From the NCBI GenBank assembly GCA_026770615.1, contig MU631419.1, forward strand, positions 58,313-71,664: a stretch of 13,352 nt of DNA, read 5' to 3'. Shown here piece after piece: positions 1 to 7,500 of the stretch. The DNA is from Pavlovales sp. CCMP2436 (lineage: Eukaryota > Haptophyta > Pavlovophyceae > Pavlovales). Position 1 is the first letter of the stretch, and each line of letters begins with the position of its first letter. Both the position numbers and the translations under genes were made by a program. Below the pieces are notes generated by a model that saw only the letters and a list, made by a program, of their open reading frames with translations, made no database searches and had not been told where the DNA came from.

Positions 1-353
1 TCCTCCCCCTCCCCCCCACACACACCACACTACGCACACTTCCTTGGCGCGATAACATCACCAACAACAATAACCATCAACATAAAAAAAAAAAAAAAAA
101 AATCAGGGATGCGCTCGGTTGTGATTATTTTAAAAATAAAAATTCATAGATGCCTCCCAGTTCATCATTCTACTATTTCTTGAGCTGTAAATTGCTATTT
201 CAAATCGATATTGTTGCTTTAATCTTCATCAGCATTCTTATGGCTGTCTCCCGCTTCTTCTTTTTTGAGATCAACATCCATTAAGTATCACATTGAACAT
301 AATCGTATTTTCAATTATTGCTCTCAACAATCATGAAATGATTGTATTCCCAG
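1..353. other. AT-rich leader, probably intron or 5' flank of the first gene
   Basis: This stretch has a C/CA-rich start (1-40), an A-run near 85-102 and AT-rich DNA ending in a good 3' splice site (ATTCCCAG, AG at 352-353). I see no convincing exon in it. The beginning of the first gene therefore lies either outside the window or in a part I cannot recognise. Confidence 0.5.
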
Positions 354-436
354 GGCCGCGCTCGGTGGCGGCGGCATGGGTGCCTTCCAATTCGCAAACT
401 CCGCCGCCCCGTACGGCGCGCTTGCCGTCCCGGCCG
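354..436 (+). CDS. Exon: Gly/Ala-rich segment
   Basis: This 83-base GC-rich island sits in AT-rich DNA, bounded by TCCCAG and by a GTAATT donor at 437. Read with one leading base it encodes 27 residues beginning AALGGGGMGAFQFANSAAPY. It leaves a single G that joins the GG opening the exon at 965. The longer reading frame overlapping here from position 293 runs into intron-like DNA and is less likely. Confidence 0.6.
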
Positions 437-2981
437 GTAATTATAATCTTAAAATCTTACAAAAATGATATACAGCCGACTAAGGCACGCAGCAGGCCAT
501 GGGCGACGCAGCGCTCAGACTAGCACAGCATTCAGAACAGTCAGACGTCAGCTTGAATCCCTATCAGAAATATAATAGTTATGAAAATATTTGTACATCA
601 TATTATTATAATCTGATCTGATCTAAGTAACGGGGGAAGCGTATGATAGACGACAATTGAATATTACAAATTTGATATAATAAAGACGTTATGATCACCA
701 TATTCTTACTAATCAAATTATATTATTTCGATGTCTATGTACTAGGGGGGCGTATGACGGACAAGAGTGATATAATTATGAGATAATACTAATAATGTAA
801 TATACTTTAATCTGGTCTAATCTGATTTAATAGGGGGGCGTATGACGGTCGAGAGTGGTACGACAGCGGATATGACAAATTTGAAATAAGAATGACGTAA
901 TCTTAATAAGAAATCTTATTATTATTACTACTACTACTACTCCTACTACTAATCTGATGTACAGGGGGGCGTATGACGGACGAGAGTGGATACGACAGCG
1001 CGTATCCGGACGACACCGCACCGGGGGGGAAAAGGAAGGTAGATCTATTGTTATTATTTTGACTATTTTATTTTATTACCATTATTCGTCTGTTGCCTCT
1101 TTCTCCTTTCTTCCTTCTCCTTACTTTTATATTTCATCTTAATTTTTATTCTTCTTGAGTGGGTACAGCATTCTACCTGCAGAGAATCATAATAAGTATA
1201 AAATTAGAATGACGTGCGCTCATGCGCAGCTCGCCCAGCCGCCTTGTTCTGATAACGAGGGCGGCAACCGCCTACCCCTGGTCAAGTCCCATGCGGCAGG
1301 GTGAGTCAATAATCCTCCACTTATCTAAAGGGCTCACGGGGGGGGGCGAGGCAATTCTATTCTTATTCATATTATGAAACAGTTTATTATTATTCATTCT
1401 TATTATTCGTTTATGATTGTTATTATTTATATCATCATCATCATCATTATCATCATCTTCCTCATTTTTTTAAAAACTTTTTTGACTTATTTTGCTCCAG
1501 GAGAAGGAGCAGAAATCCACGCACACACACTATAAAAAATAGAAGCAAACAGAAATGAGGAGGATGATGATGATATGTATAATCGCAATTATAAATAAAT
1601 AAGGAAAAAAATGAATAATAAATTGTTTCATAGTAAGAGTAAGAATAGAATTACCTTGCTCCCCCCCCAATAGTCTTATTCTCGTTCTTATTCTTATCCT
1701 TGCCGTTTTATTTTATTATAGTATATTCAAACTAGCATCGTCCCAGGACAAGGAGAGCAGGAGCAAGTCCTCGCAGAGACAGAAGTCCATTCGAATTTAA
1801 TGGAATTTAATTAGACTTGCCTACAACGTGCAACTGCCTTTCTTTGGCAGTTACCCTGGATTTGGCCCAGTCCGGATTCGAATTAATCTGCTGTCACGAG
1901 TTGTTGCACAATCGTTCTCGCCCCACGATCGCAGAAAGACACGCCCTGGCTGCTCCCCCCCCCATGTTCAATTTTTAGGACAAGGGCGCAGGAGCAAGTC
2001 CGAGCAGAAGCAAAAGTCGATTCAAATTGAATTTGATCTCAGACTTGCCCTGGCTGCCCCCCCCCCCCTCTTTGATTTTATATTTATAGGACAGATCTCA
2101 GACTTGCCCTGGCTGCCCCCCCCCCCCTCTTTGATTTTATATTTATAGGACAGATCTCAGACTTGCCCTGGCTGCCCCCCCCCCCCTCTTTGATTTTATA
2201 TTTATAGGACACGGAGCGCAGGAGTAGGTCCGAGCAGAAACAGAAGTCTTCTTCCAAAGACAAGCTCGAGAAGGTAACTCCCCCCGTTAATATTAAATAA
2301 TAATTAGTTTTCATTCTATTTTTATTAATATTTTTATTATGAATCATATTAATCATATGAGTAAACTATCCCCCCTGTGTCACCTAACCCCTCCCCCCCC
2401 CGATCTATAAAGGCGAAGGTAATATGCTCACCCAGCCAGCGCAAAAAGGCAGTGGTTTCTTTGTTCAATTATGATAAAGCGTTCCCTTATATATTAAAAA
2501 AAACGATTATAGTTAAGCTCATATTTCAATAATGATCATAACAATTAATTTAATATAGGAGAAGGACAGGAGCAAGTCCGTCTCCAAGAGCAGGGACAAG
2601 TCCGACAAAAAGGACAAGTCCGACAAAAAGGAAAAGTCCGACAAAAAGGACAAGTCCGACACGAAGGACAAGTCCGACAAGAAGCAGAAATCCGACAAGA
2701 AGGAGAAGTCGAACAAAAAGGACAAGTCCGACGAGAAGAATAAATCCGACAAAAAGGAGAAGTCCGACAACAAGGACAGGTCCGACAAGAAAAAGAAGTC
2801 GGACAAGAAAGAGAAGGAGAAGGACACGCCGGACAAGCCCGAGAAGACGGACAAAGACAAGACCTCCGATAAGCCCGACAATTCTGCGTCCAAGGAGGAG
2901 GACAAGAGTAAGTCCGAAAAGAGGGACAAGGACAAGGGCGACAACAAAACAGAGTCCAGCAAGCCCAAGTCCTCGAAATAA
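354..2981 (+). CDS. Spliced gene for a low-complexity protein with Lys/Ser/Asp repeat tail (5' end not found)
   Basis: Best-supported exons are 354-436, 965-1038, 2208-2273 and 2559-2981, ending at TAA 2979-2981. Phases fit: the first exon ends with one base G, the second begins GG (together a Gly codon), and the later joins are in phase 0. The protein reads as a Gly/Ala-rich piece (AALGGGGMGAF...), then a Gly/Asp/Tyr piece (DESGYDSAYPDD), then Arg/Ser/Lys/Gln-rich, then a long Lys/Ser/Asp repeat. No catalytic domain is visible and I do not recognise the family. The composition suggests a disordered, highly charged protein. Introns are AT-rich, carry poly-C runs and contain decayed exon-like copies at about 606, 748, 835, 1501, 1747 and 1979, so the exact exon set is uncertain. 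A separate open segment at 1230-1300 ends at a strong GTGAGT donor but does not fit the phase of the downstream exons. Confidence 0.6.
473..575 (+). repeat. Dispersed repeat, copy 1
   Basis: Begins CAGCCGACTAAGGCACGCAG and ends TATCAGAAATATAA. It is nearly identical over about 100 bases to 3357-3459 and partly to 10283-10362. It lies in an intron of the first gene. An ATG at 499 opens a short frame (MGDAALRLAQHSEQSDVSLN...) that is shared with copy 2. Confidence 0.9.
600..1000 (+). repeat. Degenerate tandem copies of an acceptor-plus-exon unit
   Basis: Four blocks with the core GGGGGCGTATGACGGA or a close variant lie at about 606, 748, 835 and 965, spaced about 142, 87 and 130 bases. The similarity extends into AT-rich flanks; for example, AAATTTGATATAATAA after the first block resembles AAATTTGAAATAAGAA after the third. 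The blocks at 748, 835 and 965 are preceded by AG. Only the last keeps a long reading frame ending in a good donor. Confidence 0.75.
965..1038 (+). CDS. Exon: Gly/Asp/Tyr-rich segment
   Basis: The acceptor is GATGTACAG (AG 963-964), preceded by CTACTAAT, a plausible branch site. The donor is AAG|GTAGAT at 1039. After two bases completing the split Gly codon it encodes 24 residues, GRMTDESGYDSAYPDDTAPG then GKRK. A second open frame through the same bases continues into the AT-rich intron and is less plausible. This exon is the intact member of a family of four similar blocks in the upstream intron. Confidence 0.6.
1338..1668. repeat. Large imperfect inverted repeat (foldback) inside the intron
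   Basis: The left arm runs from the G-run at about 1338 through ATTCTATTCTTATTCATATT and the ATCATC tract to about 1475. The right arm runs from GAAATGAGGAGGATGATG (about 1552) through AAGAATAGAATTACC to the C-run at 1661-1668. Each arm is the imperfect reverse complement of the other over about 120-135 bases. The loop of about 75 bases holds an exon-like sequence beginning at 1501. Confidence 0.75.
1501..1530 (+). pseudogene. Exon-like remnant in the foldback loop
   Basis: After TTTGCTCCAG comes GAGAAGGAGCAGAAATCC, closely resembling the start of the real exon at 2559 (GAGAAGGACAGGAGCAAGTCC with small changes). The frame soon reaches a stop and no GT donor follows. It is best read as a decayed exon copy. 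Confidence 0.5.
1747..2020 (+). pseudogene. Two decayed copies of the 2208 exon
   Basis: Copies at 1747 and 1979 both follow AG and start GACAAGG, then continue with CAGGAGCAAGTCC like the exon at 2208. The copy at 1979 lacks one base relative to the others and is frameshifted. Both lack the GAGAAG|GTAACT donor and instead share a different 3' flank (ATTC-AATT-GAATTT, then AGACTTGCC). Confidence 0.6.
2041..2210 (+). repeat. 59-bp tandem repeat, three copies, each with a 3' splice site
   Basis: Units start AGACTTGCCCTGGCTGCC at 2041, 2100 and 2159, so the period is exactly 59. Each contains a 12-14 base C-run, CTCTTTGATTTTATATTTATAG and then GAC. The third unit passes directly into the 2208 exon, so every unit offers the same acceptor. 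The copies are nearly identical, implying a recent expansion. Confidence 0.95.
2208..2273 (+). CDS. Exon: Arg/Ser/Lys/Gln-rich segment
   Basis: The acceptor TATTTATAG and the donor GAGAAG|GTAACT bound 66 bases in phase 0. They encode 22 residues, DTERRSRSEQKQKSSSKDKL then EK. This is the only one of the three related exon copies (1747, 1979, 2208) with both an open frame and a good donor. Confidence 0.65.
2559..2981 (+). CDS. Terminal exon: Lys/Ser/Asp repeat tail
   Basis: The acceptor is TTTAATATAG (AG 2557-2558). The exon is 423 bases, exactly 140 codons plus TAA, opening EKDRSKSVSKSRDKSDKKDK. It carries about a dozen units of the type KSDKKD/E, then a Pro/Thr/Asp/Lys-rich stretch, ending SSKPKSSK. 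The exon has no ATG because it is internal to a spliced gene. The opposite strand is also open (a Leu/Ser/Phe repeat), but the plus frame starts at a splice site, ends at a clean stop and matches the upstream exon family. The product would be very hydrophilic and probably unstructured. Its function is unknown. Confidence 0.75.
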   Translation, partial: EKDRSKSVSKSRDKSDKKDKSDKKEKSDKKDKSDTKDKSDKKQKSDKKEKSNKKDKSDEKNKSDKKEKSDNKDRSDKKKKSDKKEKEKDTPDKPEKTDKDKTSDKPDNSASKEEDKSKSEKRDKDKGDNKTESSKPKSSK

Positions 2982-3356
2982 GAGTCGAGTTGATTTAGTT
3001 TTGTTCCCGGACGGACGTAAATGTAGAAACTTTCACACATATAGTTAACCGCTTCTTAATGCCAATCAACTGTACGTAAGCTGATAATACTTTACTAATG
3101 TACGAGGACTGACTGGCTGATACGGTTTGAGTTTCTGAATACACATACGTCAAGAAGCTGATATTTTAGCGCTCCGTCGATGCAGGGTTTGGCGCGCTAC
3201 CCCGAATCGGAAAGTATGGTACTGGTAGAAGCGGAGGATGAAGAGGAAGACCAAACAAAGCGCAGACGTCGCTGCGATATAATTTATAGTTAAGTTTAGT
3301 TCTACTGGTAATATAAAAGCGGACCATCGGCACGCGCGGTGGCGCCCAAGCCAGTG
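2982..3356. other. 3' flank and intergenic DNA
   Basis: I see no gene here. The stretch is mixed-composition spacer after the first gene's stop. The sequence ATATAAAAGCGGACCA at 3311-3326 is TATA-like and reappears as ATATAAGCGGACCA at 3454-3467 on the other side of the dispersed repeat. Confidence 0.5.
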
Positions 3357-3459
3357 CAGCCGACTAAGGCACGCAGCAGGCAATGGGCGACGCAGCGCTC
3401 AGACCAGCACAATATTCAGAACAGTCAGACGCCAGCTTGAATCCCTATCATAAATATAA
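3357..3459 (+). repeat. Dispersed repeat, copy 2, with micro-ORF
   Basis: This is the best-preserved copy. The ATG at 3383 opens a 40-codon frame to TGA 3503-3505, beginning MGDAALRPAQYSEQSDASLN. Compared with copy 1 the frame stays open and differences are few. Copy 3 breaks this frame at codon 10. It may be the first exon or leader of a repeated gene, or part of a transposable element; I do not recognise it. Confidence 0.85.
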
Positions 3460-3481
3460 GCGGACCAGAGGATATAGACTC

Positions 3482-3516
3482 ACACCCTTCACAACGGTGG
3501 TGTGAATCTGGGGTGT
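3482..3516 (+). other. Imperfect hairpin
   Basis: ACACCC/GGGTGT and TTCACA/TGTGAA form two 6-bp perfect stems separated by a four-base bulge, with the loop ACGGTGG. It lies just downstream of dispersed repeat copy 2 and overlaps the end of its micro-ORF. No T-run follows, so it is not a simple terminator. Confidence 0.6.
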
Positions 3517-4164
3517 AAACTTAAATGCACGTGTATTGTTGAGGAGGTTCTAGTTGAAGTTAAATAACTTTGAAGAATCCCCTAGGCGCAGAATTTGACG
3601 GGGAACAATTTTGGTAGTTACGATGTCTCGACAACTCCAGGACAACTCACAACTAGTTCAAGGGAATGACAGAAATGGCCTTTTAAATGAAGGAGGCATC
3701 TTTCAAGACCCCTCCGTGTACTGGACATATATAATAACACCCTGACTTTGAAGGCTTTGTTCTTGCGACGATCCCGTCGGACCGAGTTTGTTCCCCGAGA
3801 TTCTGCCTCTAGGTCTTTCAAATTTAGTGGTTATGACAAAAACCCTAACTACCCGGCATTGTTAATATTCCCAAATGTTCAGACTTCAGACTGGACCCGC
3901 TTGGTTCAAGGGAGTACTCCCTTGCTTGGATATCTGCATGCAATGACTAGAGCGCGGCGGGACGTGCAGCCCCATGTCATTCCATGTGGTGCAAAAAGAC
4001 CGCAGGTCTTACCTATTCACTTGGTTTCACGGCTTATGTTCTAAGTCATAGTGGGTTGCTGTATGTAACACATCTTGGGCCGGACGAGACGACTGCGGCT
4101 GACGACTGCAGAGGCATAACAGACACACATCGGAGGACATCAAAATATCTAGAATTACACATTT
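3517..4164. other. Intergenic DNA of moderate GC, no gene assigned
   Basis: Short open frames exist, for example ATG 3623 to TGA 3743-3745 (40 residues) and a 98-codon frame at 3748-4044 that lacks an ATG. Neither has a recognisable motif nor the GC-rich codon use of the neighbouring genes. The region also holds a perfect 18-bp palindrome at 3907-3924. It could be a relic of a mobile element, but no transposase motif is visible. Confidence 0.4.
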
Positions 4165-4170
4165 GTGGCG

Positions 4171-4249
4171 GCGCTAAGTTAAATACCTTCGACGCGGAGA
4201 TTTTTTTCGAAAAAACCTCGTTGAAAAAAACCAATTCAACTTAGCGTCG
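4171..4249. repeat. Small foldback, MITE-like
   Basis: The ends GCGCTAAGTTAAAT and TTCAACTTAGCGTC are imperfect inverted repeats. The centre TTTTTTCGAAAAAA (4202-4215) is a perfect palindrome, flanked by TTCGACGCGGAG and CCTCGTTGAA, which also pair. The whole 79 bases can fold on itself. A third copy of the end motif, AACTTAGCGTC, occurs at 4400-4410. I could not define a target-site duplication. Confidence 0.6.
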
Positions 4250-4308
4250 ATCGTGCAACCCGGTCGTGCGATCACGCGGGTGCAGTTGGGAGGTGCAGGG
4301 ACGGACGT

Positions 4309-4334
4309 GGGGCAGGGGTAGGACAGGGGCCGGG
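4309..4334 (+). other. G-quadruplex-capable tract
   Basis: Four G-runs (GGGG, GGGG, GGGG, GGG) are separated by loops of 2, 7 and 2 bases. They lie within a G-rich stretch at about 4285-4375, roughly 250 bases before the fusion gene's proposed start. Confidence 0.55.
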
Positions 4335-4518
4335 TGTGGGCACGCGGGCGCGGGCTCGTGGGCGCAGGCGCGTGCAAAAAAATGTACCCCCATAATCTCA
4401 ACTTAGCGTCATTTTCCAAAATTAAATAAAAGTAAATAATTAAAGGTTTAAGGGTTGACTTTTACATACAAAATTTAGGTGCGTTGTGTTCCTCTCGACG
4501 GCGCCGATCCGGTGCTGC

Positions 4519-4534
4519 TACTAACTCAAAACAG
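4519..4534 (+). promoter_or_regulatory. Possible branch point and 3' splice site before the fusion gene
   Basis: A perfect TACTAAC (4519-4525) is followed after five bases by ACAG (AG 4533-4534). This is the textbook arrangement of a branch point and acceptor. A candidate donor TTTAG|GTGCGT at 4479 would give a 56-base leader intron ending about 40 bases before ATG 4577. No other intron in this window shows an exact TACTAAC, so this could be chance. Confidence 0.3.
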
Positions 4535-4576
4535 GATCACCCAAAAAAAGGCTACATGGGTTACGTGTAATAGCAC

Positions 4577-7500
4577 ATGAACATCGACATCGGAGTGAGC
4601 CGGACGCACAACTGCTGGAGGACGAGCGGGCACCTGCCGGAGCCGGCCAGCTCCCGGCCAGCTCACCCTGCTATGTCAGGGGAGCTGCACGACGTGGGCA
4701 CGTTCACGTGGTTCCTGCTTCCCTGCACGCAGACGCAGTACTCGCCCGTTTTCTACTCGGGCCTGTACGCCTGGCGGCTGATGGTGCCCGACGGGCGACA
4801 GCAGTACGCAGGCGGTCTACCTGTGAACAGTCGGACGCGTCGCAGCTTTCGCAGGACTGGAGCTGCCAGGCGCACTCCACGCTGGCGCTGATCAACCGCC
4901 TCGACCCGGCGCGCACCGTGTCCTTGGACTCGAAGTCCACTCACGACTTTGACGCGGACGCAAAGCACTGGGGACCGTGTATTCGCGCCGCTCGTCGACG
5001 TGCGCGACCCGAGCGAGGGCTTCCTTGATGATGACGGCTCGCTGGAAATCACCTGCGCCGTTGAGGTCACGCGGCGGCAGCAGGACGCCCTGCGCGAGAG
5101 AAGCGACAAGGAGGCTGTGTGCTACACGGTGTTTAACGTGGCGACCTCCGCCGACATCGCCAGGCAAGTCGGCAACGACCAGTGCTTCGATCTCGTCGAC
5201 CACGCGCGCGTGAGCCACTTTCGCGTGAAGAAGGAGGAGACCATCTCCGACCTCAAGGCGATGCTCGCCTGCGAGCTCGGCATCCCCGTCTCCCGCATGC
5301 GGCTGTGGACGTGGGTCAAGCGGCAGTACCGGCCCAACGTGCCGCTGCAGCTCGGCGACGAGACGTCCGTTCAAGTCGTCGACGACGAGGAAGAGGAGGT
5401 AATCTTGAACCACCGCATGCAGGCGGAGCTCAACCTCTACCTCGAGGTGGTGGACCAGGAGACGCCTCCGTTGTGCGACGAAGACATACTCCTTTTCGTC
5501 AAGGTGACATGCCCCTCTGACGTGCCCTCCCTCATCCCTCCGATTACCGCCTACAGTGTCCTCTCTGACGGTTCGCAAATCCTCCTCTTCTCTCCCCATC
5601 CTCTCCCCCAGTCCTTCGACGCGGCAGCGCAGACCGTCTCCTTCGTTGGCACCCAACTCGCTCGCACGACCGACCGCCTCGCCGACCTCGAGCCGGATCT
5701 GCGCCGAATGAAGGGTCTGCCTGAGTCGTGTGAGATCGACATTTACGAGGAGGTCATTGTTGACGTGTACGAGGAGATTGAGTTCGAATCGTTGGTAGTA
5801 AGGCTAATCGGCGAGGGCTACACGCTTCAGGAGGCCGAGCTCCAGCACGGAGACATCATCGTCTTCCAGACGAGGCCGCCACACAGTATCATCCGCACAC
5901 AGACGGACGGGGAGCTGGATGCGCAGACTGTGCCTGCATTTTTCTATGCGCTCAAAAACCGCGAGCGCGAGCCGCCCGAGCGGCCGCTCAAGCGGGCAAA
6001 GTACGCCGAGGTCGCCATAGTCGGCTGCGACCCGGCGCAGCTAGCTCACGCTACAAAGGCCGTTCAGACTTTGCGCCCTGCGGCTGCTCGCTTCCGCACG
6101 GACGCGCCGCACCTCTCTCTCGTCTTGCACAGGCTGCGCGTGCTCGCCGTCAGCAAAGTCGAGCCCCTCGCCAGCGCCGAACTCCCGTATTCCAGCAACG
6201 AGCCTGCGCTTGTGTGCGAGCTCGCGCAGCTACCCGTCGAACCCGAGGCGCTTGTGCGCTTCGAGCTGCTGCTTGCAGCGGCTGCGGCAGTTCAGCGCGC
6301 GTTCGACGAAGCGCAGGCTGCAATCACGAGCAGCTCAGCCGTGACCGCATCGCAAGCTGCAGCCGAAGCGAGCGCGGAACCTGATGGTGGCGTGAGCGCC
6401 GAGCAGCTCGCAAGGCGGGACATCTTGCGTAAAGAGTGCGCAGAGGCGTACGCTCGTACAGCCGAGGGCCTGCAAGCTAAGGACTTTCAGCGAGAGAAGC
6501 GCGAGCTCCGACAGGAAGCGCAAGCACTGCGCAACGCCGCTGCGCAGCTCCGCGCCGAAACTGAGACCATCCGGCGCACCTGGCTCTTGCCCGATTGCGA
6601 GTGCTGCTGGAGCGATGACGAGGAGGTCGATCTCCGGGATTGCTATCTCTCCGAAGTGTATGCGTCGGCACACCAGGCGCTCGCCTGCCACGCGGCCTGG
6701 CTCGAGCGGGTGGACCCAGCGCGCCTAGCGTAGCGAAGCGATGCAGCCGTGGCCAGGGCTTGGGAGACGCTTGCCGAGCTCGGCAGGGCCTGTGGCGCGA
6801 GCGAGCAGGCACAGGCGTGGGAGTGCGCGAGTGCTGACGCAAACGGCGCACTTGCTGCCGAGGAGGCGCGGCTGCTGGGCAACCGTGTGCCAGCGTTGGC
6901 CAAGCTCCCCCTTGACGAGCTCTGCTCGGCCGCCCTCGCCCGCGCCAGCTGGTGCTCGCGTCTCGTGGCGACCGCCAACCACGCGCCTCTGCAAGCGAGA
7001 ACCGCATTGGAGGCGAACAACGCGTTCACGAGGCTCTGTGACCCGAGCGTGAAGCAGAGCGCGCTCAAGGCGCTCGACGAGCGCAGACTGGCCGTCAAGC
7101 AGGCGCAGGGCGGCCTCGTCCGGGCGAGCTTCGCGCTCGAGCTCGCGCGCGTCAACGAGGAGCCGCCAGCCGCAGTCGACACCTTGCGGTCTCTCTTCAG
7201 CGAGGCACGCCAGCACGTCCAGCGCACCGTGCGCGAGAAGAAGGAGGCGGAAGCCTCGATCTGGGCGCTCGCGGACAAAGAATCGTTCCCTGAGCTCCTC
7301 CCAACGATGCGTGCAAAGTGCCCGCCGGCGCCCGGCCTCGAGCTCCCGCCCGAGGTCCTCCGCCGCGACCGCTCGCTTGCGCACTACGAGCCGCTCGAGT
7401 GGGCGAATCGGACGTTGCTCCCGCAGTCGTCCAAGCACAATGTCACATTCTATACGTGCGCTGCTCCTAGCCCACTACTGTTACCTGCTGTCTGCTGCTG

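Noticed and set aside
600..1000. CRISPR-like array of spaced repeats
   Set aside because: Spacing is irregular, the repeats are degenerate and carry splice sites, and the context is eukaryotic.
1230..1300. Open segment LAQPPCSDNEGGNRLPLVKS ending at a GTGAGT donor as an exon of the first gene
   Set aside because: The donor is strong, but the phase it leaves does not match any downstream exon; kept only as a remark.
2519..3040. Minus-strand 173-codon open frame rich in Leu/Ser/Phe
   Set aside because: It is the complement of the plus-strand Lys/Ser/Asp repeat exon, which has splice signals, correct phase and a clean stop.
3748..4044. 98-codon plus-strand open frame in the spacer
   Set aside because: It has no ATG at the start, no family motif and a composition unlike the real exons nearby.
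4892..5656. Minus-strand 254-codon open frame
   Set aside because: It lies opposite the ubiquitin-like domains and runs through an intron; it shows no motif of its own.
6729..6755. A 27-base micro-intron (GT...CAG) that would remove the in-frame TAG and keep the frame
   Set aside because: Other introns here are about 107 bases or longer, and a similar trick at the TGA at 7714 gives 28 bases and breaks the frame, so chance is more likely.
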